Positions 60,560 through 64,000 of a DNA stretch of 64,000 nt are shown here, piece after piece. The stretch is from Pseudomonadota bacterium (GTDB lineage: Bacteria > Pseudomonadota > Gammaproteobacteria > Xanthomonadales > Xanthomonadaceae). Location of the stretch: NCBI GenBank assembly GCA_018242485.1, contig JAFEBV010000006.1, positions 170,661 to 234,660 on the forward strand, read 5' to 3'. Within the stretch, counting starts at the first letter, position 1. Each line of letters starts with the position of its first letter. The notes under the pieces are model-generated. The model was not told the DNA's origin and did not search any database. It saw only the letters and a list, made by a program, of their open reading frames with translations. The position numbers and the translations under genes were made by a program.

Positions 60560-61225
60560 ATGGCCTTAGACGATCAGGAAGAATACGAACAGGGCGAACA
60601 GCTCCGGCAATGGCTGCGTACCAACGGCATGTCGATGATTGGCGGCATCGCCATCGGGCTCGCGCTGATCGCCGGCTGGCAGTGGTGGCAGCGCAGGGAG
60701 CTATTGCATCAGCAGAACGTTGCTGCGACCTATGCGGCCTTCACCGCTGCTTACGACGCCGGTGCCGATGCCAAAGCGCTCGACGCCGCCGTCCGTCAGG
60801 TGCGCGCAGCATCGGTTGGAACGCCGTATACCGCGTTGGCGGCGCTGCGCATGGCGGCGTTTCAGCTTGGTCGCGGCGACGCCAAGGGCGCGCTGGCGAG
60901 CCTGGATGGCGTCGGCAAGGTCGCGAAGGATCCGGCGCTGACCGAACTGGTGCAACTGCGCGCCGCTCGCGTGCTGGTGATCCTGGATCGCCCCAACGAG
61001 GCGCTCAGGCGGCTGGATGCGGTCAAGAACGACGCATGGATTCCGGTCGCCGACGAGATCCGCGGCGACGCCCAGCGCGCGCTGGGCAATACCGATGCCG
61101 CACGCACCGCCTATGCCAGTGCGTTGGCCAAGCTCCCCGACGACGCCCCCGGCCGCAACCTGCTGGCGATGAAGCTGACCGAAGTCGGCGGCGTGATACC
61201 CCAATCCGAGGCCAAGAAAGCATGA
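60560..61225 (+). CDS. yfgM: YfgM-family tetratricopeptide membrane protein
   Basis: 221 residues from ATG 60560. One N-terminal membrane span (MIGGIAIGLALIAGWQWW) after a short charged start is followed by a periplasmic TPR_21 domain with LDRPNEALRRLDAVKNDAWIPVADEIRGDAQRALG. YfgM works with the Sec translocon and PpiD in the release of periplasmic clients. Its stop overlaps bamB by 4 bases (ATGA), so the two are coupled. Confidence 0.9.
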   Translation: MALDDQEEYEQGEQLRQWLRTNGMSMIGGIAIGLALIAGWQWWQRRELLHQQNVAATYAAFTAAYDAGADAKALDAAVRQVRAASVGTPYTALAALRMAAFQLGRGDAKGALASLDGVGKVAKDPALTELVQLRAARVLVILDRPNEALRRLDAVKNDAWIPVADEIRGDAQRALGNTDAARTAYASALAKLPDDAPGRNLLAMKLTEVGGVIPQSEAKKA

Positions 61226-62412
61226 GTTTCTCCCGCAACGCACTCGTGGCCGCACTGGTCGTAGCCGTCGCCGGCTGCTCCGGCATCAAGGATCTGATGC
61301 ACAAGATGAGCAGCTCCGACAACGTCCATCGGCCGGCCGCACTGACCGCGATCACCCCCAGCATCGGCGTGCACAAGCTCTGGACCCGATCGATCGGCAA
61401 AGGCGAGCGCCTGCTCGACCTGCGCATGCGCCCGGCGATCGACGGCAATCGCGTGTACGTCGCCGAACCCTACGGGCACAGCCTGCACGCGCTGGATCTG
61501 GCCACCGGCCGCGACGTCTGGAAGATCAGCAACGTCGGTGTGCGTTTCTCCGGCGGCCCTGGCGTCGGCGGCGGCACGGTCGTCACCGGCTCGATCAACG
61601 GCGACGTACTTGCTTACGACGCCGGCACCGGCGCCGAGCGCTGGCACGCGAACGTGACTTCCGAAATCGTCTCCACGCCGTTGGTGGCAGGCGATGTGGT
61701 GGTGGTGCGCAGCGGCGATGGCAAAGTGGCGGCCTTCAACCTCGCCGATGGCCAGCGACGCTGGGGCTACGAGCGGCAGGTGCCGTCGCTGAGCCTGCGC
61801 GGCAATTCCTCGCCGGTGCTCGGCGGCAATGGATTGGTCTACGTCGGCTTCGCCGACGGCGATCTGGTCGCGCTGCGTGCGGCCGATGGTTCCAAGGTGT
61901 GGGAGCAGACGGTCGCGCAGCCGGAAGGCCGCAGCGACATCGACCGCATGGCCGACATCGACGGCAGTGTGGTGGCCGAAGCCGGCGGCGTGTTCGCGGC
62001 CAGCTACAAGGGCAAGGTGGCCGCATTCGCCGCCGAAACCGGCGCACCGCAGTGGACGCACGCGCTGATCAGCTACGGCGGTCTGGTGCGCGGCGGCAAT
62101 AGCCTGTACGTCAGCGATTCCTCCGGAACGGTCTGGGGGCTCGACGGCAGCACCGGCGCGGGCCTGTGGAAACAGGAGGCGCTGGCGTGGCGTTGGTTGA
62201 GCACCCCCGCGGTGCAGGACGGCTACGTCGTGGTAGGCGACTTGCAGGGTTACCTGCACTGGCTCAAGCCCGACACCGGCGCGATCGTCGCGCGCGCGCG
62301 CATCGGCGGCAACAAGGATGCGATCCGCGGCACCCCGCAAGTCTCCGCCGACGGCGTCCTCGTGGCCGAAACCACGCAGGGCAAGCTCGCCGCCTTCCGC
62401 ATCAACAAGTAA
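61222..62412 (+). CDS. bamB: Outer-membrane assembly factor BamB
   Basis: 396 residues from ATG 61222. The lipobox VAVAGC gives lipidated Cys19. Eight-bladed beta-propeller repeats of the PQQ type follow: VYVAEPYGHSLHALDLATGRDVWK, NGDVLAYDAGTGAERWHANV, LVYVGFADGDLVALRAADGSKVWE, and YLHWLKPDTGAIVARARIGG. It is the lipoprotein of the BAM complex that helps insert outer-membrane barrels, such as the autotransporter at 1.5-6.8 kb. Placed between yfgM and der, the conserved order. Confidence 0.96.
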   Translation: MSFSRNALVAALVVAVAGCSGIKDLMHKMSSSDNVHRPAALTAITPSIGVHKLWTRSIGKGERLLDLRMRPAIDGNRVYVAEPYGHSLHALDLATGRDVWKISNVGVRFSGGPGVGGGTVVTGSINGDVLAYDAGTGAERWHANVTSEIVSTPLVAGDVVVVRSGDGKVAAFNLADGQRRWGYERQVPSLSLRGNSSPVLGGNGLVYVGFADGDLVALRAADGSKVWEQTVAQPEGRSDIDRMADIDGSVVAEAGGVFAASYKGKVAAFAAETGAPQWTHALISYGGLVRGGNSLYVSDSSGTVWGLDGSTGAGLWKQEALAWRWLSTPAVQDGYVVVGDLQGYLHWLKPDTGAIVARARIGGNKDAIRGTPQVSADGVLVAETTQGKLAAFRINK

Positions 62413-62469
62413 GCCGGAGCGACCCGCGCGTCAAGCGCGGGTCGGGCGCGGCGGAGGATCGATCGCATC

Positions 62470-63870
62470 ATGTTGCCGCTGGTCGCCCTGGTCGGCCGAC
62501 CGAACGTCGGCAAGTCCACCCTGTTCAACGCGCTCACACGCACCCGCGATGCGCTCGTGCACGACGAGCCCGGGGTCACCCGCGACCGCAACTACGGCAT
62601 CTGCCGGCTGCTCGAAGGCCGCCCGTTCGCGCTGGTGGATACCGGCGGGCTTTCGGGCGACGAAGCCGGGCTCGCCGGCCTGACCGCGCAGCAGGCGCGT
62701 GCCGGCGTGGACGAGGCCGACGTGGTGGTGTTCGTGGTCGATGGCCGCGCCGGCGTTGCGAGTCTCGACGAAAGCATCCTCGCGTGGCTGCGCAAATCCG
62801 GCAAACCCTTGCTGCTGGCGGTCAACAAGACCGATGGCCTGGATGCGCAGGCGGCGCTGGCCGACTTCGCGCGCTTCGGCATCGCCGCGCCGCTGGCGGT
62901 GTCCTCGGCGCATCAGCGCGGCATGCCTGAACTGCTCGCGGCGATAGCGAAGGCATTACCGGAAGACGTCGCGACCGAGATCGCCGTCGATCCCGAACGC
63001 CTGCGGCTGGCCATCGTGGGTCGCCCGAATGTCGGCAAATCGACATTGGTCAACCGCATGCTCGGCGAGGAGCGGGTGATCGCCTCCGAGGTGCCGGGCA
63101 CCACCCGCGATTCGATCAGCGTCGATCTGCAACGCGACGGCCGCAAGTATCAGTTGATCGACACCGCCGGCATCCGGCGCCGCGGCAAGGTCGAGGACGC
63201 GATCGAGAAGTTCAGCGTCATCAAGACCCTGCAAGCCATCGATGCGGCGCAGGTGGTGCTGCTGATGCTCGACGCCAGCGAAGGGGTGACCGAGCAGGAC
63301 GCCACCGTGCTCGGCCACGTGCTCGATTCCGGCCGCGCCTTCGTCGTCGCGGTCAACAAATGGGACGGACTCACCACCTATCAGCGCGAACAGTGCGAGG
63401 CGATGCTCTCGCGCAAGCTGGGTTTCGTCGATTGGGCGGAGAAGGTGCACATCTCCGCCAAACACGGCTCGGGCCTGCGCGAATTGTTCAAGGCCGTGCA
63501 TCGCGCGCACGCCTCGGCGATGCACAAGTTCAGCACCTCGGAAGTCAACAAGGCCATCGAGATCGCCATCGAAGCCTTCCCGCCGCCGGCGGTGCGCGGC
63601 CACGCCGCGAAGCCGCGCTACGCACACCCCGGCGGCGAGAATCCGCCGACCTTCATCGTCCACGGCAACCGCCTGAAATCGCTGCCTGCGAGCTACGTGC
63701 GCTATCTGGAAAACTTCTTCCGCAAGCGCTTCAAGCTCGTCGGCACCCCGGTGCGCTTCGAGTTCCGCGAAGGCAGCAATCCCTACGAAGGCAAGAAGAA
63801 CACCCTCACCGAAGGCCAGAAACGCTCGCGCCAACGCATGATCCGCAACGCCAAGAAACGCGAGAAGTGA
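62470..63870 (+). CDS. der: Ribosome biogenesis GTPase Der (EngA)
   Basis: 466 residues from ATG 62470. Two GTPase domains occur in tandem, as is unique to Der. The first has [14 protein letters not shown] and [12 protein letters not shown], the second [24 protein letters not shown] and NKWDG. A KH-like C-terminal domain follows ([46 protein letters not shown]) and a Lys/Arg-rich tail. It is needed for 50S subunit assembly. The stop TGA is part of a hairpin arm at 63868-63914. Confidence 0.97.
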   Translation: MLPLVALVGRPNVGKSTLFNALTRTRDALVHDEPGVTRDRNYGICRLLEGRPFALVDTGGLSGDEAGLAGLTAQQARAGVDEADVVVFVVDGRAGVASLDESILAWLRKSGKPLLLAVNKTDGLDAQAALADFARFGIAAPLAVSSAHQRGMPELLAAIAKALPEDVATEIAVDPERLRLAIVGRPNVGKSTLVNRMLGEERVIASEVPGTTRDSISVDLQRDGRKYQLIDTAGIRRRGKVEDAIEKFSVIKTLQAIDAAQVVLLMLDASEGVTEQDATVLGHVLDSGRAFVVAVNKWDGLTTYQREQCEAMLSRKLGFVDWAEKVHISAKHGSGLRELFKAVHRAHASAMHKFSTSEVNKAIEIAIEAFPPPAVRGHAAKPRYAHPGGENPPTFIVHGNRLKSLPASYVRYLENFFRKRFKLVGTPVRFEFREGSNPYEGKKNTLTEGQKRSRQRMIRNAKKREK

Positions 63871-64000
63871 CGCAGTGACGCGACCGCGAAGCGGGCGCCT
63901 TGGTCACTGCGTCATCCCCGCGAAAGCGGGGATCCAGTGTCTCATCATGCAAATTGACGCGACCGCGAAGCGGGCGCCTTGGTCACTGCGTCATCCCCGC
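63868..64000. repeat. REP-type array after der, cut by the window edge
   Basis: A 46-base sequence beginning TGACGCGACCGCGAAGCGGG at 63876-63921 is repeated exactly at 63955-64000, giving a 79-base period. TGACGCAGTGAC (63868-63879, including the der stop) pairs with GTCACTGCGTCA (63903-63914), a possible terminator. GTCATCCCCGCGAAAGCGGGGATCC in the spacer belongs to the family at 51.0 kb. The array continues beyond the window. Confidence 0.75.

Overview
The window is a high-G+C chromosomal segment of a gammaproteobacterium, most likely order Xanthomonadales (Lysobacteraceae/Rhodanobacteraceae). The assignment rests on protein types and gene order: map-glnD-dapD-(arsC-like)-dapE, acpP-fabF-pabB-pabC-mltG-tmk-holB-pilZ, and ndk-rlmN-pilW-yfgM-bamB-der. 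It also rests on dense intergenic REP-type hairpins and frequent 4-bp ATGA/GTGA stop-start overlaps. No phage, plasmid or CRISPR locus is visible.

Layout. 1-9.5 kb is a surface/secreted module: the 5' part of a secreted Ig-like repeat protein (cut by the window edge), a 1767-residue autotransporter with seven Cys-paired DUF11-like repeats plus Ig-like repeats and a beta-barrel, and a divergent exported SEL1/coiled-coil/caspase-like protein. 9.6-18.3 kb (minus strand) holds a DEAD-box RNA helicase, an RND pump with its lipoprotein adaptor, and a GAF-GAF histidine kinase. 18.6-24.6 kb holds tRNA-Ser(CGA), a DUF6165 gene, a heptosyltransferase-like enzyme, efpL, an SDR dehydrogenase, a GcvT-like enzyme, a cupin and a SEL1 protein. 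24.8-27.3 kb is a c-di-GMP pair: an HD-GYP protein with a substituted HD motif, followed by a GGDEF-EAL gene broken by an in-frame amber codon. 27.4-29.2 kb is a nested insertion: a complete IS630-type element inside an IS1595-type remnant. The IS1595 reading frame is restored on paper by removing the IS630 element and one TA.

29.4-35.9 kb carries Met-aminopeptidase, the PII uridylyltransferase and the lysine/diaminopimelate genes dapD and dapE. 35.9-42.1 kb has an Asp-box lipoprotein, a penicillin-acylase-family hydrolase and a CLC channel with CBS domains. 42.2-49.7 kb links fatty-acid synthesis (acpP, fabF) to p-aminobenzoate synthesis (pabB, pabC), peptidoglycan endolysis (mltG), dTMP kinase, DNA polymerase III delta prime and a PilZ protein. 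pabB carries about 107 extra codons made largely of in-frame REP hairpins. 49.7-54.4 kb is a beta-oxidation pair (thiolase; dehydrogenase/hydratase) beside a TetR/PsrA-like regulator whose start is preceded by a perfect palindrome. 54.4-57.4 kb is an AT-rich gap followed by a secreted M4 zinc protease with two C-terminal PPC domains. 57.5-63.9 kb holds tRNA-Val(CAC), a multi-hairpin intergenic segment, then ndk, rlmN, pilW, yfgM, bamB and der. The window ends in a REP-type direct repeat.

Most genes are housekeeping. The points that merit attention are the REP-derived peptides inside pabB and the helicase, the cysteine-paired autotransporter passenger, the palindrome at its promoter, the amber-split cyclic-di-GMP gene, the nested insertion sequences, the operator at the TetR gene and the hairpin-rich tRNA-Val/ndk gap.
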